A stretch of 64,000 nucleotides of DNA from Chimonanthus salicifolius (Eukaryota; Streptophyta; Magnoliopsida; Laurales; Calycanthaceae). This document shows positions 13,354 through 24,814 of the stretch, in pieces. The first letter of the stretch is position 1, and every line of letters starts with the position of its first letter. Location: contig CM023538.1 of the NCBI GenBank assembly GCA_013350335.1, positions 60,377,080 to 60,441,079 of the forward strand, read 5' to 3'. Position numbers and translations under genes: made by a program. The notes below the pieces were generated by a model. That model was given only the letters and a program-made list of their open reading frames with translations. It did no database searches and was not told the origin of the DNA.

Positions 13354-13447
13354 CTTTGATGTCCTTTAGGTGTAATGGGATCATCTGTAGGAGTTTTACT
13401 CTGGGTATCCTGTGGTTTCCAACATGTAAATTCAAAAAAAAAAACTT
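13354..13447 (+). mobile_element. 5'-truncated SINE family S copy
   Basis: It carries the 3' body of the family (CTTTGATGTCCTTTAGGTGTA, then CCAACATGTAAATTC) and a terminal A tract but lacks the tRNA-like head. Flanks GAATGCCTAA (13344-13353) and GAATGTCTAA (13448-13457) form a 10-bp target duplication with one mismatch, so it was truncated at insertion. Confidence 0.7.
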
Positions 13448-13887
13448 GAATGTCTAATTAATAATTAATGACAAAAGATTTTAATTCATCAATTAAATAT
13501 ATTAAATAAAGGAGCTAGTGAACAGTGATAAAGAAATAAGGAGCTATTTATATAAGCTTATTTTAGAGAGATTTTTTAAGAGGAATGATTTTTTCACCAT
13601 CATTTTCTAATTTTAACATTGCTTTTGAAAAAGAGAAAAGAGAGGTGAGGAGAGAAATAAAATTTTACCAATTTTAAAATTAAAATTTCTCTCATTTTAT
13701 CTAGCTTTTTCCATGTATTTAATATAACCCAAATTTAATATTAAATTGTATTTCTGTAAATATCAATTGAAGGGTGGAAAAGAAAAAATAAAAAAAGATT
13801 ATTAATTCGGTGCACCTAAGTAAATTTTACGGTGCACAAATCAGTTCCCATATTATAACCCGTTAACAATAATATCGAGATGATAAA

Positions 13888-14055
13888 CCCAAGAGGGGGT
13901 TGGCCGAACGGTCGAGAAGGAGGTCTTGGATTTGATTCACGCTCAACACCCCAATAAGCTATGCCCCAAGGACCGGTCAAATTAAAATATCTCCTGTCCT
14001 AATAATCCTAAACCCTAAAGCCTAGGTGAGACCCGTCCCCTTGGTCATCAAAAGT
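13888..14055 (+). mobile_element. Second SINE family with Ser/Leu-tRNA-like head, 17-bp target duplication
   Basis: The element opens with GGTTGGCCGAACGGTCGAG, which resembles the A-box end of class II (Ser/Leu) tRNAs, followed by a B-box-like GGATTTGATTC. It is flanked by AATATCGAGATGATAAA (13871-13887) and AATATTGAGATGATAAA (14056-14072), a 17-bp duplication with one mismatch. This precisely bounds a 168-bp retroposed unit. It differs from SINE family S. It lies about 280 bp upstream of gene A. Confidence 0.7.
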
Positions 14056-14245
14056 AATATTGAGATGATAAAAGCTAATTTTTTTTATTAAAAGTAGATG
14101 TAATATATAAAATTAATTCAATCTTATCATAATTTTATGCAATGAACATGTCTCATCGTTTCTCCCTCACTCAATTTTCTTACACAAAAGAGCTGCCCTC
14201 ATTTGCATAAAAAATGCCTTCAACCATTTGTAGAACCTGAAGAAG

Positions 14246-14254
14246 CTATTTAAG
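14246..14254 (+). promoter_or_regulatory. Possible TATA-like box of gene A
   Basis: CTATTTAAG lies about 86 bp upstream of the gene A start codon. It is followed by a short leader with a GA-rich run (GAAAGAGAGAGAGAG) just before the ATG. The same leader type precedes D, G and fragment C. The assignment is by position only. Confidence 0.35.
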
Positions 14255-14339
14255 ACATAATACGCCTGAACATTTCATCCGTCTCTCAGTTCACCACTTC
14301 ATTTTCTACACCCGCGTGAAAGAGAGAGAGAGTGAAGAG

Positions 14340-16467
14340 ATGGTTGGGAGAGTCTACGAAGCAGCAATAAGAGGAAACGTGAGTTCCTTGAATACACTGC
14401 TTGAAGAAGATGCCCACATTCTTGATAAAGTTTTAGCAGATGATGCTCACAAGGAGACTCCTCTCCACATAGCAGCTCGATTTGGGCATGCGAACTTCGT
14501 AGAAGCAATCATAAGTCGAAAATCCGAATTCACCAGCAAATTAAACAGCCAAGAACAAATTCCTCTGCATCTGGCTTCAGCAGAGGGGCACAAAGAAGTA
14601 GCAGAAGCGCTCCTGGAAAAGGATGCACACGCTTGCTTCATTCCTGACCGAGAAGGACGGACTCCTCTCCATATTGCTGCAATCAAAGGCCATGTCCAAG
14701 TCTTGAGGGCACTGGTGGATGCGAAGAAACTCGCGAAACTGATAAAGACCCACAGAGGCGAACCGCTCTTACACTTGTGCTTGAACCAGGACCAATTTGA
14801 GGCTGCTGAGATGTTAATAAATATGACAATTGGTGAAAAAGATTCTGTGAACAAGAAGGGCGATAAAGAAAAGACAGTGGATCCTGATGATAAAGTGTTC
14901 ATCTGCGAGAAAGACGATGAAGAGAACACCATACTCCACCTCCTTGCAGCCAAGAGACAGTATAAGGTATGTGAATAAAATTTCTGATTCCTTCCAATTT
15001 GTTAGGAACCGGATATTCATCCCAAAATACTAGTCGATTAGGTAGAGTGATTAAAGTCCTTTATAAATTCTCAGATCTTCCTCTACACTTCCGATATAAG
15101 ACTCATTCGCAGCTAGCTCCAATAATCCCTCCCCCAACGAGATCAACCATCCTAGGGATCTCCCGAGTCCACGTAAGGGAGTTTGAGACCCGACTCCATT
15201 GTTAAGACCTGGGTATTCAGTCTAAAATTCTAACCTATTAGGTGGAGTGACCCAAGTCTTTTAAACAGGCCACCTTATCATCGTCGTATCTCCTACACCT
15301 GATCGTTTCTCTTTTCTTATTATCGGGTGAAATAATTAAATAAATAACTTCACTACCAAATAAAATTATTGAAGGACATGATTGCTCTGTTTTTAGTTAC
15401 AAGGTAAATATACTCAACATACACCAAAACCCAACTCGAGCATTGCCAAGTCTAATGGAAGGTCCCAAGTGCTCTTCTATTAAGTTGCTAGTTGGGTTAG
15501 GAGAGTTGGGAGTTTCAATTTGCGCAGAAGGAATGAATAGAGCTGGCTGTGTTTTTTTTTATTTTATTTCAAAGCATCTGAACAGAGAGTTGTTTTGCAG
15601 ATTATTAAGCTCTTGTTCCCTGGCGGCAAAAATATTTTTGAGTTGGATGTAAATGCCATCAATGCAAATGGTTTTACAGCCTTGGATCTATTGAGAGAGG
15701 CACCGCGGGGATGCAATCGTTTGAAAATTACAATGATCCTTAGAGGTGTTAAAGCCAAGAGAGCAAGGGAATTGCCTAAAACAACTCGCAATCGGCTGCG
15801 GAAGAGTAGTTCAAAGCCTTCTGTTGAAAGATCAAGAGAATGGACAAACAAGACTCGAGATGCACTAATGGTGGTCGCCATATTGATTGCCACAATTACC
15901 TACCAAGCTGCCTTGAACCCTCCTGGAGGTGTTCTAAGCGAGGATAAGAACATCACTATGTCAGAGAATACACCGTCTCGGAACATTACTTACAAACAAG
16001 GGCAATCAATTATGTCCAAAAATTTTCCTACAAGATATACTATTTTCATGATATCCAACACCATAGGCTTTGTTCACTCCATTCTGCTCATCCTCCTACT
16101 GCTGAGTGAATTTTGTTTCAAAAGAAGGCTCTTGATGCGGACTATGATTGCCTTCACTTGGATTTGTGCAATTTCAATGTTGGTGAGTTATGGGTGTTCC
16201 TTCTTTGAACTAGCCACAGATAATACTCGATCTACAGTATTCTATGCTGGAGTAGTTATCTTAGGCGTCGGATGGATGGCGACCATTACACTACTGTTCA
16301 CTGCGTTACTGTTTCGGGTTGTCAAGAAGCTTCTCTACAAGTTTCACATCATTTATTACTTTTCCTCAGCCATTTTCAAAATCAAGGATGGATTCAATTG
16401 GATTCTGAAGTTTCTGTCAAGTAAGTGCAGTTCAAAAGGTAAGAACGAAAATGATTCAGCTTGTTGA
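14340..16467 (+). CDS. Gene A: ankyrin-repeat PGG-domain membrane protein (ACD6/BDA1/ITN1-like)
   Basis: Exon 1 is 14340-14966 and exon 2 is 15601-16467, joined in phase 0 across a GT...AG intron (AAG|GTATGTG, TTTTGCAG|ATT); the product is 497 aa. Ankyrin repeats show TPLH/PLLH cores at residues 40, 74, 108, 142 and 197, with a further FTAL helix at 234. An acidic loop (about 165-195) interrupts the fifth and sixth repeats. A basic linker (KAKRARELPK) leads to the PGG domain, with NPPGGV at about 315-320 and four hydrophobic helices near 297-314, 355-377, 388-410 and 421-448. The start is the ATG after the GA-rich leader; the upstream in-frame ATG at 14316 lies in that leader and is not matched in paralogues. 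Family members are plant membrane proteins in immune and stress signalling; the role here is inferred. The sequence looks intact. D is its closest relative, sharing 3'-UTR sequence. The intron carries a decayed TRIM. Confidence 0.9.
15000..15290 (-). mobile_element. Decayed TRIM (family T1) in gene A intron
   Basis: The left LTR starts at 15000 (TGTTAGGAACC) and runs to about 15124. A short noncoding interior follows, and a second LTR copy starts at 15200 (TGTTAAGACCTGGGTATTCAG) and is truncated. Shared LTR words are ACTAG...TAGGT(A/G)GAGTGA...TCCTTTATAAATT and match the complete copy at 17034-17413. Minus orientation is taken from that copy. Paralogue D resumes homology with A just after this block (CACCTGATCG), so the insertion is probably younger than the A/D split. 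Confidence 0.65.
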
Positions 16468-17028
16468 CAAGATCCGGTTTGAGTCGTCGGTTCCTTGATT
16501 TTAACCGGCTTGCTACTGCTATGGATGGATCCTATCTGTCTAGTATTATTGATATAGCTTGTGTGCTTTTGTTTCAAGAATAAGAGAGAATGGAATAGAT
16601 TAGATGTATTTAAATGTTAAAACCTATAGTTTTAATGTACAAGTGTGTGGTGTAATTAGTTGGGCATGTATTTTTCACATGTATATCCTTCTCTGTTTCT
16701 TTTTTACATTGCTAAGGTGATTTTATTGTCTCTCCCATTTTCCTTACAACTTTAATTGGACCCAAGAATAGAACTAATGTGCCATGGATGTAGAGCAAAC
16801 CGCGGATGTGAAAGCATATAAAGATCGACAAATTCGAATGATCTATACAACTCAAATCATGATCATGAATAGATGTAGTTAGATCTAGAACACAAATAAT
16901 CTAAATAATAGAATTTGACAAATCTACAACAGGACGGAACTAAATTGTTACTATAATTATCAGATCTAAAAGATAAACGACTTAAATTGAGCAGCAAATA
17001 GATGCATAGTAGCACCGACAAAGTGGTA
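16468..17028. other. 3' flank of gene A and decayed repeat
   Basis: The first about 100 bp match the D 3' flank at 28780-28880 in inverted orientation (GGATCCTATCT..., ACCGGCTTGCTACT), so this is shared 3'-UTR. About 16718-16763 recurs near 27955-28000. About 16845-16970 is an inverted copy of 8125-8250. No gene. Confidence 0.5.
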
Positions 17029-17033
17029 AGATG

Positions 17034-17413
17034 TGTTAGGACTGGGCTTCCAGCCCAAAACACTAGCTGGATAGGTCGAGTGGCCTAGTCCCTTGTAAAA
17101 CAACACCCCCCCCCCCCCCCCCCCCCCCCCCTTCTCTCACAACCAACATGGAGACCTTCTCGTTCGCACCCCAATAATCCTCCCCCTCTCGAACGAGGCT
17201 TTCTGACAAATAAAAAGTCGCTAACCATCCTGTTCGGCTAGGGGATCCATGAGCTCAAATGTTGTGGCTTTGGGACCTAGCTCTGATACTACTGTTGGGG
17301 TTGGACTTCCAGTTCAAAAGACTAGCCTAATAGGTGAAGCGACCCAATCCCTTATAAATTTTTAGATTTCCCCCAATCAACTGATGTGGGACTCTCTCAT
17401 CCATACCCCAACA
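17034..17413 (-). mobile_element. Complete TRIM (family T1) with AGATG target duplication
   Basis: A complete mini-LTR element. The left LTR is 17034-17176, inflated by a run of about 26 C at 17106-17131, and the right LTR is 17293-17413. Both open TGTT and close CCCCAATA/CCCCAACA. Flanks AGATG (17029-17033 and 17414-17418) are an exact 5-bp target duplication. On the minus strand the site next to the right LTR (about 17279-17290) reads GTAGTATCAGAGC, close to the initiator-tRNA-Met primer site, and a purine-rich tract adjoins the left LTR. The interior of about 116 bp is noncoding. Confidence 0.85.
17106..17131 (+). repeat. Poly-C homopolymer of about 26
   Basis: An uninterrupted C run inside the left LTR of the TRIM. 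The exact length is uncertain in any assembly. It accounts for most of the extra length of that LTR over its partner. Confidence 0.85.
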
Positions 17414-17418
17414 AGATG

Positions 17419-18914
17419 ATGGTGGCAATGACTTAGGGTGGCATCAAATAATGAAAATGATAAAGATGATGGCATGACAAATATCCAAACTGTAGAGACA
17501 ACGCTGATAATAAAATTTTACTAGATTTCAATTAAATTAAACAAAAAAATGAGCAAATGATATATGGTTCTGTAGGTTCTGAGAAGAATGATATAGAACA
17601 AGTGATCAATTCCCTAGATGGTGTTGACTGGGTGACTGGGTCGACGGCAACGAGACTGATAGCATTCTTAACCTCGTGACATTTTTTAGACTAGAGTTTT
17701 CCAATTAAGAATATCAAATGTCATGGGTTAGCGAATCCTTCGTCGCTTCAGTCTGTGCGTCACTCATTCAAACAGGATACGAGAGAGATGAAAATGCCAA
17801 GAATGCACTTACTAATGGGCTTTGATAGTCATCACTTGAATTTGTGTAATATCAATCATGATGACATTTTTTTTTTAATTGGAAATCATGGTGAGTTATG
17901 GGTCTTCTCTACACTAGCCACAGATTATAGACAGGTTATTAAAAAAATATTTATAATAACTAATTTATGTACTAGGTTATCTGAAAAATTATTTTAGGAG
18001 TTATAAGGTTTTTCTTTGCTAAACATTTTTTCATATTTACTTTTCTATAAAAGTGGAAAAATATTTTTGCAAATTTTTTTTTAAATACCCAATAACACTT
18101 TAAAAATGGTGACTTTAATAATGCTGGGAATCATGAATACATGTATATGAATTTCTCTGAATCCAATGATATAAATGTTAGGCTCAATTAATTTAAAATG
18201 GATTTAGAATCAACACCCAAAATTAAAGAAAAATTGGAAATCTTCTACAAGATGTCACTTAAAAATCATATATAAAATTTAGACTCAATAAATTAAGAGA
18301 ATTCCAAATCCCGACAAAATGAATTTTCTCTCTCTATACTAGAAACTCCAGCCAAACACACTTCGACTAATTGTTTAAAAATTTGAAAAAACTTGGCTGA
18401 ATCAAATTAAATTGACTTAACTCGACAAGACTTTGAATCAATCAAGTCCATAAGTTATCTGATTTTTTTGACATTTTCAAAAACTCAACCGAGTTTTTCA
18501 ACTCTATAGAATTACAGAGTTAAGTTCAAGTTCATGAATGAATAAATTCGGTCTATGTAAATTCAATATACGTCAAACGTAGAAGAAATAAGAACAAACT
18601 AGGATGTTTAGGGGTCTCCTAAGCAAAATAAAGAAATGGAAGCCCGACAGATTTCACAGTTTACTCAGAGATTAGAGGAAGTTCTTGCAGAAAATGTGAG
18701 GCTACAGAAAAGAAGTTGCATGAAGTCTCAGTAGAGATCAAAGGCTTGCTGCAAATATTGACAGAATTTTAAATCATTCTAAATATTTTATTAAAATTAT
18801 TGCAATGATTTCTTAATTGAGAATTTATCAAAATATTTTCGCGATATTACCATATATTGTATTTTTAATGTGATTTTATCAGAAATTTACTGTTAATACG
18901 GATAGTGCCAATAA
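17419..18914. other. Noncoding stretch with repeat and gene scraps
   Basis: About 17462-17600 repeats 8290-8410. A PGG-domain scrap sits at about 17810-17935 (separate entry). About 18510-18640 is an inverted copy of 850-975. At 18636 a short frame (starting MEARQISQFTQRLEEVLAEN) looks like a heptad coiled coil from a retrotransposon gag or other gene, and it stops after about 31 codons. Too short to name. Confidence 0.4.
17810..17935 (+). pseudogene. Scrap of a PGG-domain exon
   Basis: CACTTGAATTTGTGTAATATCAAT and, after a T-rich insertion, GGTGAGTTATGGGTCTTC...CACTAGCCACAGATTATAG match the third transmembrane region of gene A (16158-16226; ...WICAISMLVSYGCSFFELATD). Only about 40 codons of homology remain, interrupted by an insertion. 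A dead relic of another cluster member. Confidence 0.6.
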
Positions 18915-19527
18915 ATACACTCTTAGATGTATTTCATAAGCAAGAGAATTGTATAGAGAGACACGCAATCAAGTCCAAAATTGGAGCTTGAAGCCATCAG
19001 TCGATAAATCAGCCGAATGGACGAACAGAACTCGAGATGCGGTAATGGTGATCGTCATACTTATTGTGTTTATGGCTCAAAGTTCTTTTGGGCTTGGACT
19101 GTCTGTTGGGCCCAGGCCCACTAGGCACAGTCTGTGTTAAGGCACAAGTATATAAGGTTCTTTTCTCCTAGGGTTTTCTTTTAGCTGTGAATGGAGGGAA
19201 AGAGAGACTGAGAGGAAAGGATGGGTAGAGTTAGTTTGTAATCCTTGTAACCTGTCCAGAAACTTTATCTTAGTAAAATCATCACACTCTGTGAATGTAG
19301 GCGATATTACCGAACTACATAACATCTTATGTTCTCATATGTGTGATTTGCATCTTTTATTCCTAACAATACTAATAGCAACGGTGACCTTCCAAGCTGC
19401 ATTAAACCCTCCATGAGGTGTTTGGCAGCAAGACGAGCTGCGCATTTTCACACTAATACAAAGTTACTATGATGATACATTCAACATAACAGTTGAATAT
19501 CTGAAATGTTTCCTGCTCAATACTTAG
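18915..19527 (+). pseudogene. Fragment B: exon 2 of an ankyrin-PGG gene, split by a solo LTR
   Basis: Residues ETRNQVQNWSLKPSVDKSAE and EWTNRTRDAVMVIVIL match the linker and first helix of F and G. Homology is cut at 19064 by a 304-bp solo LTR and resumes at 19369 (ACTAATAGCAACGGTGACC). It then meets an in-frame TGA at 19414-19416 exactly at the first Gly of the PPGG motif. The extracytosolic loop that follows is F-like, not G-like, and homology fades near 19527. An internal deletion lies near 18935. No exon 1 is present. B and F share the PGG-codon stop, which implies common descent from an already broken copy. Confidence 0.85.
19065..19368 (+). mobile_element. Solo copia-type LTR inserted in fragment B
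   Basis: Starts TGTGTTTATGG and ends TTCCTAACA, with a TATA-like AGTATATAAGG, a GGGTTTTC block, a CTCTGTGAATGTAGGCGATA segment and TGTGATTTGCAT near the end. This layout is common in plant copia LTRs and shared with the LTR at 48206-48504. Flanks ATACTTAT (19057-19064) and ATACTAAT (19369-19376) match the uninterrupted ATACTAATAGC of gene G, so the insertion point is clear. An 8-bp duplication is longer than usual for LTR elements, so the exact ends may be off by a few bases. No internal region is present. Confidence 0.7.
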
Positions 19528-20065
19528 TTTTCTTACCTCAAAACAGCTTAGAAAGTCACTATTTTGATCCATCAGATTTAATATAGATTTGTGAGATTTG
19601 TGCCGAGTGTCAACTCATCATGCCTCACACTTGTATCCTTCTTCCTCTAGACCTTGTGAACGTGTGGCAAGCAACCAATTAGGATCCACAGGACATGAAG
19701 TGGGGCTTGGGCCCATATGTGGGTCCACATGCATCGCATCATCCATTCTGAGTCCCGAACTAGCGGGTTTGGCCTCGTTATTCACCGCATTAAATACTCA
19801 GCTTAATATGTGCCTATGTTAATGGGAGCATAATTGAACAATTTATGAGGAAAACTCTAACCACTGTAGCATTTATAATGTAGAACTCACAAAAGCTTAA
19901 AGAAAAAAAAATTTAAAAAGAAACAAGTAAAGAATCTCAAACGAAATGTTCTTAAGGATGAAAAGGAATAGTCAAATTCTTTGCTTGGAATTGACGGTAA
20001 GAATGAATAAGTCCCAACGTGTCATATTTTTGGCTATCTAATTGCATGCATTACATTTTAATGTC
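19528..20065. other. Noncoding flank between fragment B and the copia element
   Basis: No gene or recognisable element. The short frame at 19598-19822 has no family features. Confidence 0.4.
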
Positions 20066-20070
20066 AGACA

Positions 20071-20401
20071 TATAGAAACACAGAAGACTAACCACACCAA
20101 TTCACAGTAAGATGTTTCTTTATTAATCTGTGTAATTTCTATATTGTTTTACAATATATTTTCTCCACACTGAATAGGTGATACAGAGTATGATATTTAT
20201 AACAAAGATAAGATAGAAGAGATAGGAAGATAAGATAAGAAGGAAGAGTCTTGATTGAAATAGACTTCTTAGACTTTTGGATCTCCATCAGTGATGATCC
20301 TTATCTTCTTGAGATGAGGATCGGTGGTCTCAATCCATTTAGCTGGATGAGCTTGAGTGCCCTGATTATCTTGTTTAAAATTAGGACTGGTATCGTCAAT
20401 A
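20071..20401 (-). repeat. 3' LTR of the copia element
   Basis: Direct copy of 25746-26088, lacking the 12-bp duplication found there. Its outer edge meets AGACA (20066-20070); its inner edge meets the polypurine tract, CCCCCTTC on the plus strand from 20403. The RNase H open frame reads through into this LTR. Confidence 0.92.
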
Positions 20402-20411
20402 TCCCCCTTCA
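20402..20411 (-). promoter_or_regulatory. Polypurine tract of the copia element
   Basis: GAAGGGGGA on the minus strand, directly next to the 3' LTR, where plus-strand DNA synthesis is primed in LTR retrotransposons. Confidence 0.75.
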
Positions 20412-23400
20412 AACTGAGCCGCGGATGACACCAGAGGCCCAGTTTGGTACATAACAAGTAATGTTGTTGTCTTGGAAGAGCTTTAGTAAAGATGTCAGCA
20501 ACTAGTTGAGAAGATGGTACATACTTTGTGACAATAGAACCAAGAGCAACCTTTTCTCGAACAAAGTGATAATCAATTTCAATATGCTTAGTGCGCGCAT
20601 GAAAGACAGGATTGATAGTGAGGTGTAATGCCGAAATATTATCGGAGTGAAGTATCGGGGGAGATGAGAGATGGAGACCGATATCACGGAGAAGATAAGT
20701 GAGCCATGTGAGTTCAGCAGCGGCAGAGGCAAGAGCTCGAAATTCTGCTTCTGTACTAGATCTGGCCACAGTAGGTTGTTTTTTTGCAGTCCAGGAGATA
20801 CAGTTACTTCTTAGATAAGTGCAAAAACCGGTTGTTGAACGACGAGTGGTTGGACAGCCGGCCCAATCAGCATCTGAGAAGGCATAAAGCTGCATATGAC
20901 ATCGGGCGAGAAGACGAAATCCGTAATTGACAGTTCCTTGAATATAGCAAAGAATACGCTTTACGATCTGAAAGTGCAGAAGAGTAGGATTGTGCAAATA
21001 CTGGCACACATAATTGGCACTATAGGATAGATCAGGACGAGTGATAGTGAGATATTGCAAACCTCCAACAATGCTGCGATAAAAGAAGGGATCCAGATAA
21101 GGATCATTATCGGTCGGACTTGGGCGCAACTTGGTGGCCATCGGTGTGGAGATGGGCTTACATCCTTGCATACGAGCACGTTCCAAAAGATCCAGGGCAT
21201 ATTTCTTCTGTGTGAGAAATAAGCCACCAGAAAATGGTATAATGAAGATGCCAAGGAAGTAGTGCAGAGGGCCAAGGTCTTTCATTGCAAATTCCTTGCT
21301 CAATTGTGAAATGAATCCATGAAGCGAGTCAAGATTAGATCATGTGACTATGATGTCATCAACATACAATAATAGCAGTAAAGTACCTTGACGACCATGA
21401 TAAATAAATAATGAGGAGTCAGCTATGCTGCAGAAGAAGCCAAGGGTCAAAATGAAAGAGCTGAAGTGATCGAACCATGCACGCGGAGCTTGTCGCAGCC
21501 CATAGAGTACACGTTTAAGAGAACATACATGAGTTGGTAGTACGGGATCTTTAAAACCTGGAGGTTGTTCCATAAAAATCGGTTCAGATAAATTGCCATG
21601 AAGAAATGCATTTTTAACGTCTAATTGACGAATCTCCCATCCATGAGCTAGAGCAATAGTAAGAATGAGCCGAATCGTGGCAGGCTTGACTACAGGAGAG
21701 AAGGTTTCAGAAAAATCAATGCCTGGAATTTGATTGTAACCCTTTGCCACGAGGCGAGCTTTTAAGCTTTCTAAAGAACCATCAGCCTTCAGTTTTGCTT
21801 TAAAGACCCATTTATAGCCGAGGGCATTCATGGTCGACTGTCGAGGAACTAAATCCCAAGTGTCATTGAGAGAGAGAGAGAGCTGACAATTCGTCTGTCA
21901 TGGCAGCGGTCCAGCCAGGATGCTTGAGAGCGGAGATAATGGATTTTGGTTCGGATGGTACAGACTGTGCCAAGACAATAATCAGAATTGAAATACTTGG
22001 GATTAGGTTTGGTAATACCATGACCGGGACGAGTAACCATTGAGGAGGTTGAGCCTGCCGTAGAAGAGATGTTGATCGGTTGAGCCTCAGAGACTGTACT
22101 TGATGAGATGGGATCATGATCATCAGACTGTGTGGGAGACCTACTGGATGATGGAGATGGATCACTCTGTGGAGACTGGCCAGCGTCAGGATCAACTGCT
22201 GCAGGTGAAGAAGATGTGTCATCCATAGCAGGAGCGGGAGAAGGATTACTCTGTGCAGATTGGCCAGCTTCAGGATCAAGTGCAGCAGGTGAAGAAGATG
22301 TGCCGTCCATAGCAAGAGGAGGAGAAGGATTCTCAATATGAGTCCACAGATCAGAAGTTGAGGGAGATCGTGTGTCATAAGCAGTAGCATTGGAGTTCAC
22401 GGCTACCACTTGATCATCTGTCAGCCAGTCAGAAAACTCAATGAAATCAGTAGCAATATTTGAAGAGTTATAGAGTAAGCTTGGATCCTGAAAGGGAAAC
22501 AGTGATTCATCAAAGACAACATGGTGTGAGAGATAGACGCGATTTGTTGGCGGATAATAACAACGGTATCCTTTGTAATGTTCACTGTAGCCAAGAAACA
22601 TGCATGGGAGAGACCGTTGTTAAACTTGTTCTTGGCATAATCCCAAAGACAAGGAAAGCATTTGCTGTCAAAAATTCGTAAAGATCCATAGTCCGGATGC
22701 TTGTGGTGTAATGTTGCATATGGACTTTGCCAATCCAGGACCCGAGTGGGTTGTCTATTAATCAACCATACAGCAGTACTAAAAGCTTCAACCCAAAACC
22801 GTCGAGGTACATGTGCGTGGAACATCATGGAAAGACCCAACTCAGTGACATGGCGATGCTTCCGTTCAGCTAGCCCATTTTGTTCTGGAGTCTTGGGACA
22901 AGACATTTGATACTTAATGCCGAGATCTGATAGATAATGCCTAAATTTGGAATTAGCAAATTCCCCTCCACCATCAGACTGGAAGATCCTAATTTTCTTG
23001 TCAAACTGAGTATCAATGTACTTTTGAAAAAGAATAAAACATTGAAAGAAATCTGATTTTTGCTTAAGAGGATAGAACCATGTATATCTGGTACATTCAT
23101 CAATAAATATTACATAATAACGATATCGTTGAAAAGATGTTACTGGTACGGGGCCCCATAGATCACTATGAATCACGGCAAATGGTTCTGTGCAAAAATC
23201 ATTGGATGAAATAATAGGAAGACGGCATGCCTTAGCCATTTGACAGCTATTACAGACAGAATCAATTTTATTTTTGCTAGTGCTGATAACCAGCTTATTC
23301 TTTTTCAAAAATTCAACTACCCTATCTTGAGGATGACGAAGTCTTTGATGCCAAACATCATCAGTTGCAGAGCGAAATCCTGTTGAAAACAGGGCTGCTT

Positions 23401-24814
23401 CCTCCTTACGTTGAAGAGTGTACAAACCTCCAGACCTATTTCCTGAGGCAATCACGGCTCTGGTTTTGCTGTCCTTGATCATAAAACCATGTGAATTAAA
23501 TTCAACCACATAAGAATAATCAAAAGTAAGCTGACTGATAGATAATAAGTTCCATTTAATCTCAGGAACCACTAAGACATTATCCAGACGCAAGTTTGTA
23601 TTTTCCAGACCAATATGTGCAGATCCAATGTGAGAGATATCTAGGGAATTACCATTACCAACAAGAACCCTGTCACTGCCATGATATGGAACAAGAGATA
23701 TAAGCTTACCAGGATCAGCAGTCATGTGAGATGTGGCTCCTGTGTCTGGATACCAAGTCTGTTCTGGAGTATCAGTCAATGAGGTTGCTGCAAGAGCCTG
23801 AGTCACATCATCTGGTTGATAGACTTGATTAAACCTATGCCAACACTCGAGAGCTGTATGTCGTAGTTTGCCACAGATCTGACACTTGATTTCTTCTTCG
23901 GATTGAGGGGGTGTTGATGATGGAGTAGTGACTCGTGAGGGGCGATGAGATCCACCACTGGTATTTGAGCCTGTAGGAGATACGCGCTGATTGTTACCAC
24001 CAGACTGGGGGGAGTGAACTCGTCCTTGAGTGAAGCCTCATCCTCTGGAGGTAAAACTACCAGTTCCTCTTCCTCTTCTAGAACGGTTGTAATTTGACCC
24101 GCCAGAACGCTCTCCAACAAAAGCCATATTGTGATTGGGAGAGGAGGAGTTGCTTGAGTTATGAAGATTCTTCATAGTTTCATGGCCTTGTTGCAGAGGG
24201 ATAAGGTCACGATAAGAAGGAATAGGTGGTTTAAGCATGGTAGTAACAAAGGACTCATAGCCTTGACCTAGTCCTTTAAGAATACCAAAGACTTTGGTTC
24301 TATCATCCACAGGTTTGCAAATCGCAGCCAGATCATCACAGTAAGTTTTGAATGTACGAATGTACTCAGACATAGAAGAATTATTCTTAGAGTGCAACTG
24401 CATGCTTTGAAGAAGATAAAATTCTCGCTCTTGTGAATCTTGGGCAAACGAATCCAGCAAAGCACGCCAAACATCGGCCGATGTCTCAAGTCCGACAACC
24501 AGCCCAAGAACTTCTTCGGAAAGAGTGCCAGTAATCCATCCACGGAGAAGTCGATCAGATCTTCGCCATGCAATGTAAGCGGGATTAGGTGTTGTACTAG
24601 TCTCACCTCCAGTAATAGGTGGGGGTACTATAAGCAACAGATCTGGCTTGGAAAAACTCCTGTCCAAAAAACCAAACATATCCTGGCTTTCTATGAGACC
24701 CATTTCTTGGGTTTTCCAAAGAAGAAAATTTGTTTGAGTAAGCTTAATGGAAACAAAATTTCCAACATTTAAAGAAGAAGGATACGGATAAGGGTGCACT
24801 GATGAGGAGGCCAT
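20402..24814 (-). pseudogene. Copia gag-pol coding region, broken
   Basis: One polyprotein frame was once read from 24814 leftwards. Gag occupies 24814-24038 (MASSSVHPYPYPSSLNVGNF at the start, copia-type gag). A CCHC zinc knuckle (CQIC...H...C) lies near 23880-23840. Protease follows with WYPDTGATSHMT near 23745. Integrase has its HHCC finger, then HSDLWGP, FQSDGGGEFA and an NGLAERKHRH glutamate region. Reverse transcriptase shows [10 protein letters not shown] and YVDDI, and RNase H shows SDADWAG, STEAEF and HSDN. Breaks are: an in-frame TGA at 24040-24038 before the knuckle; a one-base frameshift near 22600-22625 after integrase; a frameshift at a GA/TC run near 21870-21885; and an in-frame TGA at 21342-21340 just after YVDDI. 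The family is certain; the copy cannot make a full polyprotein. Confidence 0.92.

Noticed and set aside
14447..14953. Minus-strand frame of 168 codons
   Set aside because: It is the antisense shadow of gene A exon 1; the same happens in D and E.
20269..24814. Copia element as a currently functional gene set
   Set aside because: Two in-frame stops and two frameshifts interrupt the polyprotein.
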